From the NCBI GenBank assembly GCA_964502095.1, contig CAZCUF010000004.1, forward strand, positions 124,001 to 188,000: a DNA stretch of 64,000 bases, read 5' to 3'. The notes under the pieces were generated by a model. The model ran no database searches. It was given only the letters and a program-made list of their open reading frames with translations, and was not told where the DNA came from. This DNA comes from JACPVF01 sp964502095 (GTDB lineage Bacteria > Chloroflexota > Anaerolineae > Anaerolineales > Villigracilaceae). The number at the start of each line of letters is the position of its first letter. Position 1 is the first letter of the stretch. The position numbers were made by a program, and so were the translations under genes. Below are positions 34,126-42,822 of this stretch, in pieces.

Positions 34126-34479
34126 TCAATTATGTGCTTGGGGAATGAGCGCGTCTTTCATTAAATTGGCGTGCTGTTGAATGCGGTCGCGCAAAACCCC
34201 GCGCAGTAAATCCAGGGCATGGATCAAACGCTCATCTGCAATGCTGTACATGATCGAATTTCCCTGCCGCGTGGTGTAAACCAGGCCCTTATCGCGTAGC
34301 ACGCGCAGATGGCGTGACGTGGCGGGCTGGCTGATCCCCAATTCGTTCGTCAGTTCGGTAACGTTCAAAGAACGTTCATGTAAGGCGTACAAAATCAAAA
34401 TCCGCGTCGGATCGGAAAACGCGGAGCATAAATCGGCCTCAAGCAGGGAAACTTCCTGGGTCAGAGTTTGTGAAATCAT
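34126..34479 (-). CDS. ArsR/SmtB-family repressor
   Basis: A 117-residue winged-helix regulator: SDPTRILILYALHE (residues 22-35), the recognition segment LTNELGISQPATSRHLRVLRD and the wing LVYTTRQGNSIMYSI. The only Cys is Cys18, so it lacks the Cys pair of sulfide-sensing BigR/SqrR proteins and the usual metal sites of ArsR or SmtB. It heads the respiratory operon, 42 nt before the trihaem cytochrome gene, and probably represses it through the palindrome at 34492-34515. Confidence 0.88.
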   Translation of the reverse strand: MISQTLTQEVSLLEADLCSAFSDPTRILILYALHERSLNVTELTNELGISQPATSRHLRVLRDKGLVYTTRQGNSIMYSIADERLIHALDLLRGVLRDRIQQHANLMKDALIPQAHN

Positions 34480-34491
34480 ATAATCATCTCA

Positions 34492-34515
34492 CTATATTCG
34501 GATAAACGCATATAG
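34492..34515 (-). promoter_or_regulatory. putative ArsR operator
   Basis: A perfect 6-bp inverted repeat, CTATAT at 34492-34497 and ATATAG at 34510-34515, with a 12-base spacer, 13 nt upstream of the arsR ATG. On the minus strand a TATAGT hexamer overlaps the proximal arm and could be a -10 element, so binding would block transcription of the operon. Confidence 0.4.
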
Positions 34516-34616
34516 AGCTTTTCAGATAATATCATTGTGAAAAAATTAACTAAAGTACCGTGTGTCATGAGAAAAACAGAAAATTGTCATATCCCCCGCT
34601 GGCGCTTACGTGAAAG

Positions 34617-35210
34617 TCATTTCCCCGCGAGTCGTTCGGCCTCGGTGAATTCTTCCGGTGTGTTCAAGTTCCAAAAAGCGCGGCCTTCGGGATCGTATAT
34701 TTCAACTTCTGCGCGGTCGAGAATTTGCATCCGCGCCTCTGAAAACCAGCCGCTGATCCTCAACTGTCCCTTCTCCAGCGATGATGCAATGATGGGAATA
34801 CAGGCTGAACGGCGATACACTGCGTGCAAAGGTTCCAATCCTTCGGCAGAGCGTGCCACGACAAGATCCGCTTCTTTCTCGACGATGAGCTGGTACATTT
34901 TCTGGAGCAATTCCACGCTGACGAAGGGCATGTCGCAGGCCGTTACTGCCACAAACGGCGAGGCGGCGGAAACCAGCGCGGTGTAGAGTCCGCCCAGGGC
35001 GCCGAGACCAGGCTTCAGGTCCGGGATGAGGCGTACTCCCAAAAATTCAAACTCGCGCGGACGATTGGTCGTCACGAAAAGTTCGTCCGCAATCGGCGCG
35101 ACGCGTTCGATCACGCGCTGGATGAGCGGGCGCCCGAGGAAGGGTTTGAGCGCCTTGTTCTCCCCCATCCGTTTCGACTCCCCGCCGGCTTGAATGGAGA
35201 TCGTAAGCAT
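34617..35210 (-). CDS. mobA: molybdenum cofactor guanylyltransferase
   Basis: A 197-residue nucleotidyltransferase that attaches GMP to Mo-molybdopterin to make MGD. It starts with the nucleotide-binding loop QAGGESKRMGENKAL (residues 7-21), then PGLGALGGLYTAL and the metal site TACDMPFV. It lies upstream of the bis-MGD enzyme operon on the same strand, 137 nt from arsR, and would supply that enzyme's cofactor. Confidence 0.92.
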   Translation of the reverse strand: MLTISIQAGGESKRMGENKALKPFLGRPLIQRVIERVAPIADELFVTTNRPREFEFLGVRLIPDLKPGLGALGGLYTALVSAASPFVAVTACDMPFVSVELLQKMYQLIVEKEADLVVARSAEGLEPLHAVYRRSACIPIIASSLEKGQLRISGWFSEARMQILDRAEVEIYDPEGRAFWNLNTPEEFTEAERLAGK

Positions 35211-35326
35211 GCGCTTATTTTAAAGCCAATAGCCCAATTCCGCCCGGCGGACGTTATCAATTTTTCAGTTTGCGCAACAGTGGGGCCGATTTTGCGTAGG
35301 ATAATACAGATTAGAAAGGAGCAGAA

Positions 35327-35905
35327 ATGCAAATAAACCGCAACGTGGGCGCATTGGTGGGAGGCACGATCCTAATTCTCTTTGGCTTGCTGTCGCTGGC
35401 CGGAGAAGTGTTCAGTTTTCTCAATTGGAGTTTTTTGTGGCCTTTTATCGTAATCGGAATCGGCGCAGTATTTTTCGTGGCGATGTTCGCGGGCGGTAAA
35501 CCGGCGGCAGGTTTCGCCATCCCCGGCAGTATCATCGGCGGTATCGGCCTGGTTCTGCTGTTCCAAAATATCACCGAGTATTGGCAGTCGATGTCCTATT
35601 TTTGGACTGTCATCATCTTCTTCGTCGGCGTCGGCATCTACATCATGGGGCTTCGAGAAGAGAACGACCACCGTAAGCGCTCGGGCTTGCACGTGATGAA
35701 AATCGGCTTCATTCTGTTCATCGTCTTCGGCGCATTCTTCGAACTGCTCTACTCGTCTTTCATGCCCAGCGGCTGGCGCGGAATCGTCTTCCCGGTTCTG
35801 CTGATCCTGTTCGGCGGATACTTACTGCTCAGCCGCTCGCGCTTCTCGCGCGGCAGGCACGTTGATTCATCGTCTTCGGACGATTCACTCCCGCCTACTT
35901 CATAA
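35327..35905 (+). CDS. small polytopic membrane protein of unknown function (DUF5668/LiaF-TM-like)
   Basis: A 192-residue protein with about six hydrophobic segments in closely spaced pairs (LNWSFLWPFIVIGIGAVFFV, then IPGSIIGGIGLVLLFQN) and a Ser/Asp-rich tail. The pattern resembles LiaF-type transmembrane domains linked to envelope stress sensing. AAAGGAGC precedes the ATG. It lies 14 nt before the DUF2807 gene, which begins with a similar helix set, so the two probably act together. Confidence 0.65.
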   Translation: MQINRNVGALVGGTILILFGLLSLAGEVFSFLNWSFLWPFIVIGIGAVFFVAMFAGGKPAAGFAIPGSIIGGIGLVLLFQNITEYWQSMSYFWTVIIFFVGVGIYIMGLREENDHRKRSGLHVMKIGFILFIVFGAFFELLYSSFMPSGWRGIVFPVLLILFGGYLLLSRSRFSRGRHVDSSSSDDSLPPTS

Positions 35906-35919
35906 GAAAGCGAATCAAA

Positions 35920-36885
35920 ATGGAACATCGAAAATCAATTTTCTTCCCATTAGCTCTGATCGCCGCCGGCGTCATCTGGCTAATGGTCAGTGCGGGGACG
36001 ATCCCCTCCTCCAATCTCTGGGCGCTGACGCATATCTGGCCGTTCTTTTTGATGGCGGCAGGCCTGGGCCTGATCCTGCGCGCCTATTGGAAATATGCGG
36101 CGCCGCTCATGGACGCGGTTATCGTCGGCGGCGCAGTATTGGCGATCGTCTTCGCCCCACAACTTGGATGGACCAACCCGAACTTCTTCTACATCTTTCA
36201 AAACGGCGAAACCTATTTCGGCCCCAGCCTGCCCGGTTCTGGAAATGTAATCAGCCAGACCCGGCAGGTGAGCGATTTTCAAGCCATCGATCTGGAATAT
36301 CCGGCGCAGGTTTTCATCACGCAAGGCGAGGCCGTATCGCTGAAGATCGAAGCGGAAGACAACATGATGCCCGGACTGATGACCGATGTAAAAAACGGCA
36401 CGCTCGAGATCGACTATAAAAGCGGCCCGGGCAAACGCGTGAATCCGCGCAAACCCGTAATCATCACCATCGTGGCAAAGGATTTGAACGATGTGCGTTT
36501 TTCCAGCGCAGGCACGTTGACCATTGACGGCTTCAAAACAGACGATTTGAATCTTTCATTGAGCGGCGCGGGCGCTTTGAAATTGAACAACCTCGTCACG
36601 TCGACCCTGACGCTCGATCTAAGCGGCGCAGGAAGTACAACCGCCTCCGGAAAAACCGACCGCCTCAGCCTGCACATCAGCGGCTTTGGGGATTTCAACG
36701 GCTCGGAACTGCACACTAAAAGCTCGGATGTAAGCATCAGCGGCGCGGGAAGCGCCATCGTTTGGGCAGACGAGGAACTTTCCGCCAATATTTCGGGCGC
36801 GGGTTCGGTCAGTTATTACGGGCCTGCCAAAGTAACAAAACAGATCTCCGGCGTCGGCGAAGTCAAACATCTCGGCGACAAATAA
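35920..36885 (+). CDS. DUF2807 (head GIN domain) envelope protein
   Basis: A 321-residue protein: three to four N-terminal helices (about 6-82) like the preceding gene, then an exported all-beta region with the DUF2807 start FQAIDLEYPAQVFITQG (near residue 113) and repeated SGAG turns (LSLSGAGALKL, LDLSGAGSTTA, VSISGAGSAIV). The fold is a beta-helix-like putative adhesin; the biochemical role is unknown. Transcription ends at the hairpin at 36908-36942. Confidence 0.75.
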   Translation: MEHRKSIFFPLALIAAGVIWLMVSAGTIPSSNLWALTHIWPFFLMAAGLGLILRAYWKYAAPLMDAVIVGGAVLAIVFAPQLGWTNPNFFYIFQNGETYFGPSLPGSGNVISQTRQVSDFQAIDLEYPAQVFITQGEAVSLKIEAEDNMMPGLMTDVKNGTLEIDYKSGPGKRVNPRKPVIITIVAKDLNDVRFSSAGTLTIDGFKTDDLNLSLSGAGALKLNNLVTSTLTLDLSGAGSTTASGKTDRLSLHISGFGDFNGSELHTKSSDVSISGAGSAIVWADEELSANISGAGSVSYYGPAKVTKQISGVGEVKHLGDK

Positions 36886-36907
36886 TCAAAACAGTCGTCA
36901 ATAAATC

Positions 36908-36946
36908 AACAGAACTGGATTTTCGACTCATCCAGTTCTGTTTTGA
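36908..36946. terminator. bidirectional intrinsic terminator
   Basis: A perfect 13-bp stem: AACAGAACTGGAT at 36908-36920 and ATCCAGTTCTGTT at 36930-36942, nine-base loop, followed by TTGATT on the plus strand. It lies between the convergent DUF2807 gene and the hydrogenase operon and can serve both. Confidence 0.8.
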
Positions 36947-36976
36947 TTCATACCGTCCATTCTTCGCGGCGTACGT

Positions 36977-37513
36977 TCAGAGAAACACGCGGCGAATCTC
37001 CGCTTCGATCTCATCCGCCGCAGAACGGACCGGAAAGCTGAGCGCCGCGTCGAATTCGTTTTGTCCCGGCTGAATGCCCAGCACCCCCACCTCACAATCC
37101 AGTTCGAGCACGAGATATTTGGCCAGAATCGAAAGCGGCAGGGAATGCGATGACGCGCTCATCCCATCGATTGCCTCCAGCGGAATCCATTGAACCGCGC
37201 CGGGCGCGGCATGCAATTGCGCGGCATCGATGAACAAAACAAATTTTGGGCGAAAGGAACGCAATCGGCTGGCATGGTTTTCCGGCGCAGGTCCCCCTTC
37301 CACGATCAGCAAATTTTCAACGCGCACGGTGGACTGGTCTCGAAGCAGATCGCGCGCGATCACGAGCCCTACAGAATCGTCTCCGCGCAGGTCACTGCCG
37401 ATTCCCACGAGGCAGGTTCGAGGGAGGTCGAGGCGCTCACTCGTTTGACTCGGAGACAGCTTTTGCCGGAGGAGGGTTTTCCAGGAAGGAGGCAACGTCC
37501 TCATCCTTTCCAT
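36977..37513 (-). CDS. hydrogenase maturation endopeptidase (HycI/HyaD family)
   Basis: A 178-residue protease that trims the C-terminus of the [NiFe] large subunit after nickel insertion. GIGSDLRGDDSVG near residue 37 carries the first Ni-sensing acidic residue, VLFIDAAQ near 91 the second and SSHSLPLSILAKYL the conserved His. The 561-residue large subunit at 38779-40464 has the matching extension. The only ATGs give a 68-77 nt overlap with the ferredoxin gene, and no strong ribosome site was found, so the start is uncertain. It is the last gene of the hydrogenase operon. Confidence 0.85.
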   Translation of the reverse strand: MERMRTLPPSWKTLLRQKLSPSQTSERLDLPRTCLVGIGSDLRGDDSVGLVIARDLLRDQSTVRVENLLIVEGGPAPENHASRLRSFRPKFVLFIDAAQLHAAPGAVQWIPLEAIDGMSASSHSLPLSILAKYLVLELDCEVGVLGIQPGQNEFDAALSFPVRSAADEIEAEIRRVFL

Positions 37514-37862
37514 AGTTCACCACAAACTGCGCCTTGCTGAGCGAGGCCAGTTCCCAATCTTCATTCGACATGCCGATACATTTGAACTTGCAGGATTGGA
37601 CGCATTGCGCGCAATAGATACAGCGATCCATGTTGTAACGCGCCACAAAGCGTTTGGCGGCGCGGTCAATGATCACGATCTCCAGCGCGTGCGCGGGGCA
37701 ATCCTTGGAGCACAAATTACAACCCGTGCACCTGGCAGGGTCGAAATACAACTTGCCGCGAAAGCGCTCGGCTGTGGCGGGCCGTTCGAAGGGATATTTT
37801 TCCGTGACCGGCGCGGAGAAAAACGAAACCAGCAAATCCTTGAACATGGAGCCGATCTTCAT
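37437..37862 (-). CDS. two-cluster ferredoxin subunit of group 4 hydrogenase (NuoI/HyfH-like)
   Basis: A 141-residue protein with two [4Fe-4S] motifs, CTGCNLCSKDCP and CIYCAQCVQSCKF (the last lacks the usual Pro after Cys). It links the small subunit to a soluble electron partner, probably ferredoxin, at the cytosolic face. The ATG at 37862 forms an ATGA overlap with the NuoH-like stop and has AGGA upstream; in-frame upstream ATGs at 37871 and 37934 are less likely. Confidence 0.88.
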   Translation of the reverse strand: MKIGSMFKDLLVSFFSAPVTEKYPFERPATAERFRGKLYFDPARCTGCNLCSKDCPAHALEIVIIDRAAKRFVARYNMDRCIYCAQCVQSCKFKCIGMSNEDWELASLSKAQFVVNYGKDEDVASFLENPPPAKAVSESNE

Positions 37863-38782
37863 GCCAGCCATCCTTTCACGAGGATCAAAACCAATATTTG
37901 AAGCAAAGCCAATAACGCGCCGAACCGCCACCACATGCCCACCGTCTGGTCGATGCGCAAACGGGCGAACAAAGCCTGGAACAGCGCCATCAAAAGCACG
38001 ATGCCCAAAGTTTTGAGCAGGAATAAAAGCGGATGACCGATGCCGCCCAGATAAAATGCAGTCACCAGACTCACTGCCACAACCAATTCCACAGATTTGC
38101 CGATGTTGAAAAGCGCCAGACCGCGGCCGGAATATTCGGTCAGCGCGCCGGCCACAATTTCAGTTTCAGCTTCGGGCGCGTCGAAAGGAGGCAGTTCCAG
38201 TTTGCCCATCAGCCCGATCAACGCGATGATGAATCCAATGGGCTGGGTCAAAATCAGCCAATGAGTTCCGGTATACACGCTGATGTCTCTGATCGTCCAC
38301 GAGTTGGCGGCAATGGCGGGACCCAGCAAGGCCAGCAGGAACGGGGCTTCATACGCGAACAACTGCGTGAGGGAGCGCGTCGCGCCGATCACCGAAAAAC
38401 GACTGGAAGTATTCCAGCCCGCCAGCCCCATGGAGATGGTCAACAGCGAGAGCAGGTAGAGGGTAACGATCAAATCGCCGGGGAAGGAATGAATCGGAGG
38501 CAGGCCCAGGATCGGGGTGTAAAGAGCGGCGGTCAGCGCGCCGGTCAACGCAAGGATGGGAAGCCCAAAGAACAAGGCGCTGTTCAAACCGCTTGGCTTG
38601 ATTTCCTCTTTCGACAACAATTTGACCATATCGGCCAGCGGCTGAAACCAGCGCGGACCGATGCGGTTTTGAAAACGCGCCACCAGTTTTCGGTCGGCCC
38701 ATTCGTACAGCAGGCCGCTCAAGATGAGCGCGAGGCCGGCCGGAAAAACCATGATGGCGAACAGGGCAGTCCACGTGGTCAT
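37859..38782 (-). CDS. membrane anchor subunit of group 4 hydrogenase (NuoH/HyfC-like)
   Basis: A 307-residue protein with about eight helices. DRKLVARFQNRIGPRW near residue 29 and ELPPFDAPEAETEIVAG near 183 are the conserved NuoH loops that hold the hydrophilic arm. It starts with ATGA overlapping the large-subunit stop; the frame runs open to 38911, but that extension lies inside the upstream gene. Confidence 0.92.
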   Translation of the reverse strand: MTTWTALFAIMVFPAGLALILSGLLYEWADRKLVARFQNRIGPRWFQPLADMVKLLSKEEIKPSGLNSALFFGLPILALTGALTAALYTPILGLPPIHSFPGDLIVTLYLLSLLTISMGLAGWNTSSRFSVIGATRSLTQLFAYEAPFLLALLGPAIAANSWTIRDISVYTGTHWLILTQPIGFIIALIGLMGKLELPPFDAPEAETEIVAGALTEYSGRGLALFNIGKSVELVVAVSLVTAFYLGGIGHPLLFLLKTLGIVLLMALFQALFARLRIDQTVGMWWRFGALLALLQILVLILVKGWLA

Positions 38783-40464
38783 CGCGTGTTCAATCCTTGT
38801 CTGCGACCTTGATATTTTTTGATTCCGTATTCGCGCAGTTCGGCCCAGGTCAGGGTCTGCGAATCGGTTCCGCCGCGCACGGTCACCATGCGGTCGTTGC
38901 AGGAAAAGCACGGGTCCATCCCGGCGATCAGCATTGGCACATCCGCCAGTTGATGCCCGACCGCCTTATTCAATACCGAAGTCCAGTTGCACAAACTGGG
39001 CGTGCGGATCTTGAGGCGCACCGGGCTTTCTCCGCCGCCGCTCTTGATGAAATAAAACACCTCGCCGCGCGGCGCCTCGACGCGGCTGACGGTTTCGCCC
39101 GCGGGAATTTTGCGCGGAAAACGTACCGCGAGCTCTCCTGCCGGCAGATTATCCACGATCGTACGAATGGTGGAGCAACTGACGAGTAATTCCTTCATGC
39201 GGACAACAAAGCGCGCTTCCAAATCGCCGCGTTCATCGGTCACAATGCTGACGGGAAAACGCGTGTACGCGCCGTACGGCGCATCGATGCGCACATCGCG
39301 CTTCAAGCCCGAAGCGCGCGCGGTGGGGCCCATGGCCCCAAAGCGCTTGGCTTCATCCAAAGTCATGGTGCCGATTCCGCGCGTGCGTTGCAGGAAAAAA
39401 GTATCGGAGCTGACGATATCCAGGTAATAACGAATCCGTTCCTCGAGATATTCAATCGCTTTATGCACGGAGGCAATTTGATCGGGCAAAATATCCTGCT
39501 TCACGCCGCCCAGCAAACAGATCGAATAGTTGACGCGGTTGCCGGTGAGTTCCTCCAGCAGATTCATCACCGTTTCGCGGTCGCGCCACGAATACATGAA
39601 CAGCGTATCGAAACCGGCTTCATGCGCGGCCACGCCCAGCCAAAGCAGATGACTATGAATCCGTTCGAGGCCCGCCACCATTTCACGAATAGCCAGCGCG
39701 CGCGGCGGCACTTCCACTTGCGCGAGTTTTTCCACGCCCTGCGAATATACGCTGGTATGCGTATGCGAACAAATGCCGCAGACGCGTTCGAGCAGATACA
39801 GGTTTTGAATCCAATTCCGCTCCTCGGTGGCTTTCTCAATGCCGCGGTGAACATATCCCAGCCGCATGCGCGCGCCCGTGATGATCTCGCCGTCCACTTC
39901 AAACTCGAAGTGACCGGGTTCCTTCAACGCGGGATGCTGGGGACCGATCGGCACGATGAATTTATTCCCGATCCGGCCGGCCTCGGGCTTGCCCGCCGTT
40001 TCGACGGGCGCGGCTTGCTCCTGCTTGAAATCGCGCCGCAACGGATAGACTCCGTTCGGCCAATCGTCGGGCAGAAAGAGCCGCGAGGGATCCGGCGTGC
40101 CAACGACAGTCACACCCAGCATCTCGCTTAACTCGCGCTCGAAGAACGCGGCCGATGGAATTTGCCGGCTGACGGATGGAATCTCCGGACAGTCCTCGCG
40201 CGGTAATCGCACGCGCAGAGTTGTCACCGCGGCCTGATCGCAAAAATGATACAGCGCCTCCAACTCGTTCCATTCGGGCGACAGGTCCATGCCGGTGATG
40301 GCGGAGAGATACCCCCAATCCGCATTCGATAACGCCGCGGCGGCCGCGGGCAGGTCGCTCGCGGAAATATGAACATCCAGACGATTGCTTTCGGGACGCG
40401 CGCTGTCTTTTGCAAAGGGAGTCAGGAGTTCCACTGCGCGCTGTAATAAAGTTTCCGTAGTCAT
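38779..40464 (-). CDS. [NiFe] hydrogenase group 4 large subunit (NuoC-NuoD fusion, HycE/HyfG-like)
   Basis: A 561-residue protein. Residues 1-150 are NuoC-like (LSEMLGVTVVGTPDPSRLFLP), and the rest NuoD/HycE-like with both nickel motifs: RVCGICSHTH (Cys229, Cys232) and DPCFSC (Cys519, Cys522). True complex I lacks these four Cys, so this is a hydrogenase. After Arg525 a 36-residue tail remains, the expected HycI-type cleavage peptide. It catalyses H2 formation or oxidation in the cytosol, coupled to ion pumping by the membrane subunits. The subgroup (Hyc/Hyf-like or 4f/4g) cannot be fixed by eye; no formate dehydrogenase is adjacent. Confidence 0.93.
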   Translation of the reverse strand: MTTETLLQRAVELLTPFAKDSARPESNRLDVHISASDLPAAAAALSNADWGYLSAITGMDLSPEWNELEALYHFCDQAAVTTLRVRLPREDCPEIPSVSRQIPSAAFFERELSEMLGVTVVGTPDPSRLFLPDDWPNGVYPLRRDFKQEQAAPVETAGKPEAGRIGNKFIVPIGPQHPALKEPGHFEFEVDGEIITGARMRLGYVHRGIEKATEERNWIQNLYLLERVCGICSHTHTSVYSQGVEKLAQVEVPPRALAIREMVAGLERIHSHLLWLGVAAHEAGFDTLFMYSWRDRETVMNLLEELTGNRVNYSICLLGGVKQDILPDQIASVHKAIEYLEERIRYYLDIVSSDTFFLQRTRGIGTMTLDEAKRFGAMGPTARASGLKRDVRIDAPYGAYTRFPVSIVTDERGDLEARFVVRMKELLVSCSTIRTIVDNLPAGELAVRFPRKIPAGETVSRVEAPRGEVFYFIKSGGGESPVRLKIRTPSLCNWTSVLNKAVGHQLADVPMLIAGMDPCFSCNDRMVTVRGGTDSQTLTWAELREYGIKKYQGRRQGLNTR

Positions 40465-40967
40465 GCCGCCTCCTGAAGTTTCGGGAGAGTCACAAGCGGC
40501 TCGTGCGTGCCTTCCTGAACGTGTTGAAGCAGTTTGACGATTCCGTCAATGATCGCTTCCGGGCGCGGCGGACAGCCGGGGATGAACGCATCCACCGGCA
40601 GGACTTCGTCAATATGGCCGATCACGTTATAACAACCCTGAAATACGCCGCCGGAGATTCCGCATGAGCCAACCGCCACCACGAACTTCGGCTCGGGCAT
40701 CTGCTCGTAGATGCGCAGAAGCCGCTCACGAGCCTGACGAGTCACGGGACCGGTGCAAATCAAAACGTCCGCGTGACGCGGACTGCCGCGCAATTTAATG
40801 CCGAAGCGCTCCACATCGTAGCGCGGAGTCAGTGTGGCGAGGATTTCGATATCGCATCCATTGCAGGAGCCGCTGTTGAAATGAATCGCCCAGGGCGAAT
40901 TGACGCGCGCCCAGGTGATCATCTTCTCCATCCATTTCGCCGCGTATGATTGTGGAACATTCATCAA
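40461..40967 (-). CDS. [NiFe] hydrogenase group 4 small subunit (NuoB/HycG-like)
   Basis: A 168-residue Fe-S protein with ligands Cys35 and Cys38 (SGSCNGCDIE), Cys102 (GSCG) and Cys132 (GCPPRPE) for the proximal [4Fe-4S] cluster next to the nickel site. It overlaps the large-subunit ATG by 4 nt. The short N-terminus has no signal peptide, as expected for a cytosolic enzyme. Confidence 0.93.
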   Translation of the reverse strand: MMNVPQSYAAKWMEKMITWARVNSPWAIHFNSGSCNGCDIEILATLTPRYDVERFGIKLRGSPRHADVLICTGPVTRQARERLLRIYEQMPEPKFVVAVGSCGISGGVFQGCYNVIGHIDEVLPVDAFIPGCPPRPEAIIDGIVKLLQHVQEGTHEPLVTLPKLQEAA

Positions 40968-40975
40968 ACAATCTC

Positions 40976-41290
40976 CTATCCCAGGATGAGCGCCAGCAGA
41001 GCCAATATCAAACCGCCGAGATAAACCAGGCTTGCGGGGGCCAGGCCGCTGGTGCCCAACATCAACGCGCCAAGATGCAACACAGCAAAAAACAATGCCA
41101 CCACGAAGAACGGACGATAACCGGGCGCGGCGGGCGTTCGATCCGATTCCTCCCCGCTGGCATATCCGCTGACTTTCAACTCACTGAACTTGCCGCGTTT
41201 GGAAATACCCTTTCCGAACAAATAAAGGATCGCGGTCAATAAACCGTAAATCGCGAAGGCGAACACCGGAGATAAAATCAAATCTGCCAT
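40976..41290 (-). CDS. small membrane subunit of the hydrogenase (NuoA-like)
   Basis: A 104-residue protein with three helices and a cytosolic loop reading GYASGEESDR, reminiscent of the NuoA loop, followed by YRPFFVVALFFAVLHL. The position just before the NuoB-like gene is that of nuoA. Similarity is weak, so this is a context-supported call. The open frame continues far upstream, but ATG 41290 lies in the gap after the previous stop. Confidence 0.65.
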   Translation of the reverse strand: MADLILSPVFAFAIYGLLTAILYLFGKGISKRGKFSELKVSGYASGEESDRTPAAPGYRPFFVVALFFAVLHLGALMLGTSGLAPASLVYLGGLILALLALILG

Positions 41291-41301
41291 AAAAGCATCT
41301 C

Positions 41302-42822
41302 CTACTTTCCAAACATGCCCAGGAACGCTTGCGCGGCCGGCGCCGTCAACCAATTCATCAGCGAAGGCCACAGACCGATGGTCACGATCACAAATGCCAG
41401 CAAGATCAGAGGGATCGTCATCACCATCGGAATCCCGGCGCCGCGCTGAACGAGTCCGCCTGCTTTGCGGCGATAGAGCATATTCACCACCGGCGCGTAG
41501 TACGCCAGCGACAACACGCTGTTCAACGCGGCAAAGATGACGAGTCCCATCAACCAAAGGTTGCCGCCCTGAAAGCCCGCCACGAAGATCTGCCACTTGG
41601 ACATGAACCCGGCCAGCGGAGGCAGGCCGCCAAGCGCCAACAACGCGATGCTCAACGTCAGACTCGCCCAGGGATATTTGCGCGCCGCGCCTGAGAGATC
41701 GTTCACTTCGAGCGGCCGGTGGATTCCGTTTTTCTCCAGCAATGCATACATCAACGCGCCGGCCGCGAGAAATGCCAGGCCTTTCATAACCGTGTGATTG
41801 AACAGATGAAACGCCGCGCCTTGCGCGCCCGCCGAATTCCCGTCGAACAAGGCAATGCCCAGACCAAGCAAAATGTAGCCCATGTGACTCAGGCTCGAAT
41901 AAGCCAGCATGCGCTTGATCTGAGTCTGGCGCAGAGCCATCAGATTCCCAAAGAGCATATTCAACGCGCCGAAGGCGAGCAGGAGCGCGCTCCACGAAAC
42001 GGAAAATCCGCCGAGCGTGGAGAGTGCGCGCAGCATGGCCACCAAACCGGCTTCGATCACCACGCCCGAAAGCATGGCGCTAATTCCGCTCGGAGCCTGC
42101 GAATGTGCATCGGGCAACCAGGTATGCAACGGCACAAAAGCGGCCTTGACCCCAAAGCCGATCAGGAACAGCGCGCCCGCCAGCAACAAGCCCGGCGGCG
42201 GCGCAGACATCGCCGAAACCATTTTTCGAATCTCATCCATGGATAACGTACCGGTGTTGGCAAGCACCAGGGCGACGCCCAATAGAACCAGCACCGACCC
42301 GGTTGCGCTCTGCATGAGGTATTTCATGCCGGCTTCGAGCGCGGCCGAGCGCTCACGATAAAAAGCGACCAGCAGATACGACGATACCGCCATCGCCTCG
42401 AACCACATCCATAGATTGAACAGGTCATTGGCACAACCCAACCCGATCATGAAACCGATCATCGCCAACAGCATGGCGTAGTATTTTTCCTCGCCCGCTT
42501 CACCGGCAATGTACGGGCCGGAGAACAGAACCACGAGAGTCCCCAACGTCAACGTCATGCCAGCCAGTAAAAAGCTCAAGCCGTCCACGTGCATGCCGAC
42601 CGACTCGAATATAAAATACAAGTGAGTTCCACCCGCTGAAAACCCGGGCCAGCTCAAAATGAAAATGGCCCAGGTGATGAGCAGAGTCAGCAAAGCCAAT
42701 CCGCGTACCGCCAGCGAACGGCCGTTCAATTCCACTTTGCGCAAGCCAAGCCGCCCCGCCAAATACACAACCGGGGAAGCGCCGAGCGGAAGAGCGATCA
42801 GCCACGTAATCATTGCGTTCAT
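41302..42822 (-). CDS. antiporter-like subunit of group 4 hydrogenase (NuoN/MrpD/HyfF-like)
   Basis: A 506-residue membrane protein with about 14 helices of the proton-conducting transporter family. WMWFEAMAVSSY holds the conserved Glu of helix 5, HTWLPDAHSQAPSGISAMLSG the broken-helix region and HLFNHTVMKGLAFL the second. It is one of two ion-pumping subunits here. The ATG at 42822 makes an ATGA overlap with the NuoL-like stop. Confidence 0.9.
   Translation of the reverse strand: MNAMITWLIALPLGASPVVYLAGRLGLRKVELNGRSLAVRGLALLTLLITWAIFILSWPGFSAGGTHLYFIFESVGMHVDGLSFLLAGMTLTLGTLVVLFSGPYIAGEAGEEKYYAMLLAMIGFMIGLGCANDLFNLWMWFEAMAVSSYLLVAFYRERSAALEAGMKYLMQSATGSVLVLLGVALVLANTGTLSMDEIRKMVSAMSAPPPGLLLAGALFLIGFGVKAAFVPLHTWLPDAHSQAPSGISAMLSGVVIEAGLVAMLRALSTLGGFSVSWSALLLAFGALNMLFGNLMALRQTQIKRMLAYSSLSHMGYILLGLGIALFDGNSAGAQGAAFHLFNHTVMKGLAFLAAGALMYALLEKNGIHRPLEVNDLSGAARKYPWASLTLSIALLALGGLPPLAGFMSKWQIFVAGFQGGNLWLMGLVIFAALNSVLSLAYYAPVVNMLYRRKAGGLVQRGAGIPMVMTIPLILLAFVIVTIGLWPSLMNWLTAPAAQAFLGMFGK

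Noticed and set aside
32623..34164. A 513-codon plus-strand frame over the cytochrome and YeeE genes
   Set aside because: Shadow frame; the minus strand carries haem motifs, GGCTSG and good ribosome sites.
40976..41995. A 339-residue protein
   Set aside because: Only the last 104 residues look like a membrane protein; the rest is an Arg/Gly-rich shadow within the NuoN-like gene.
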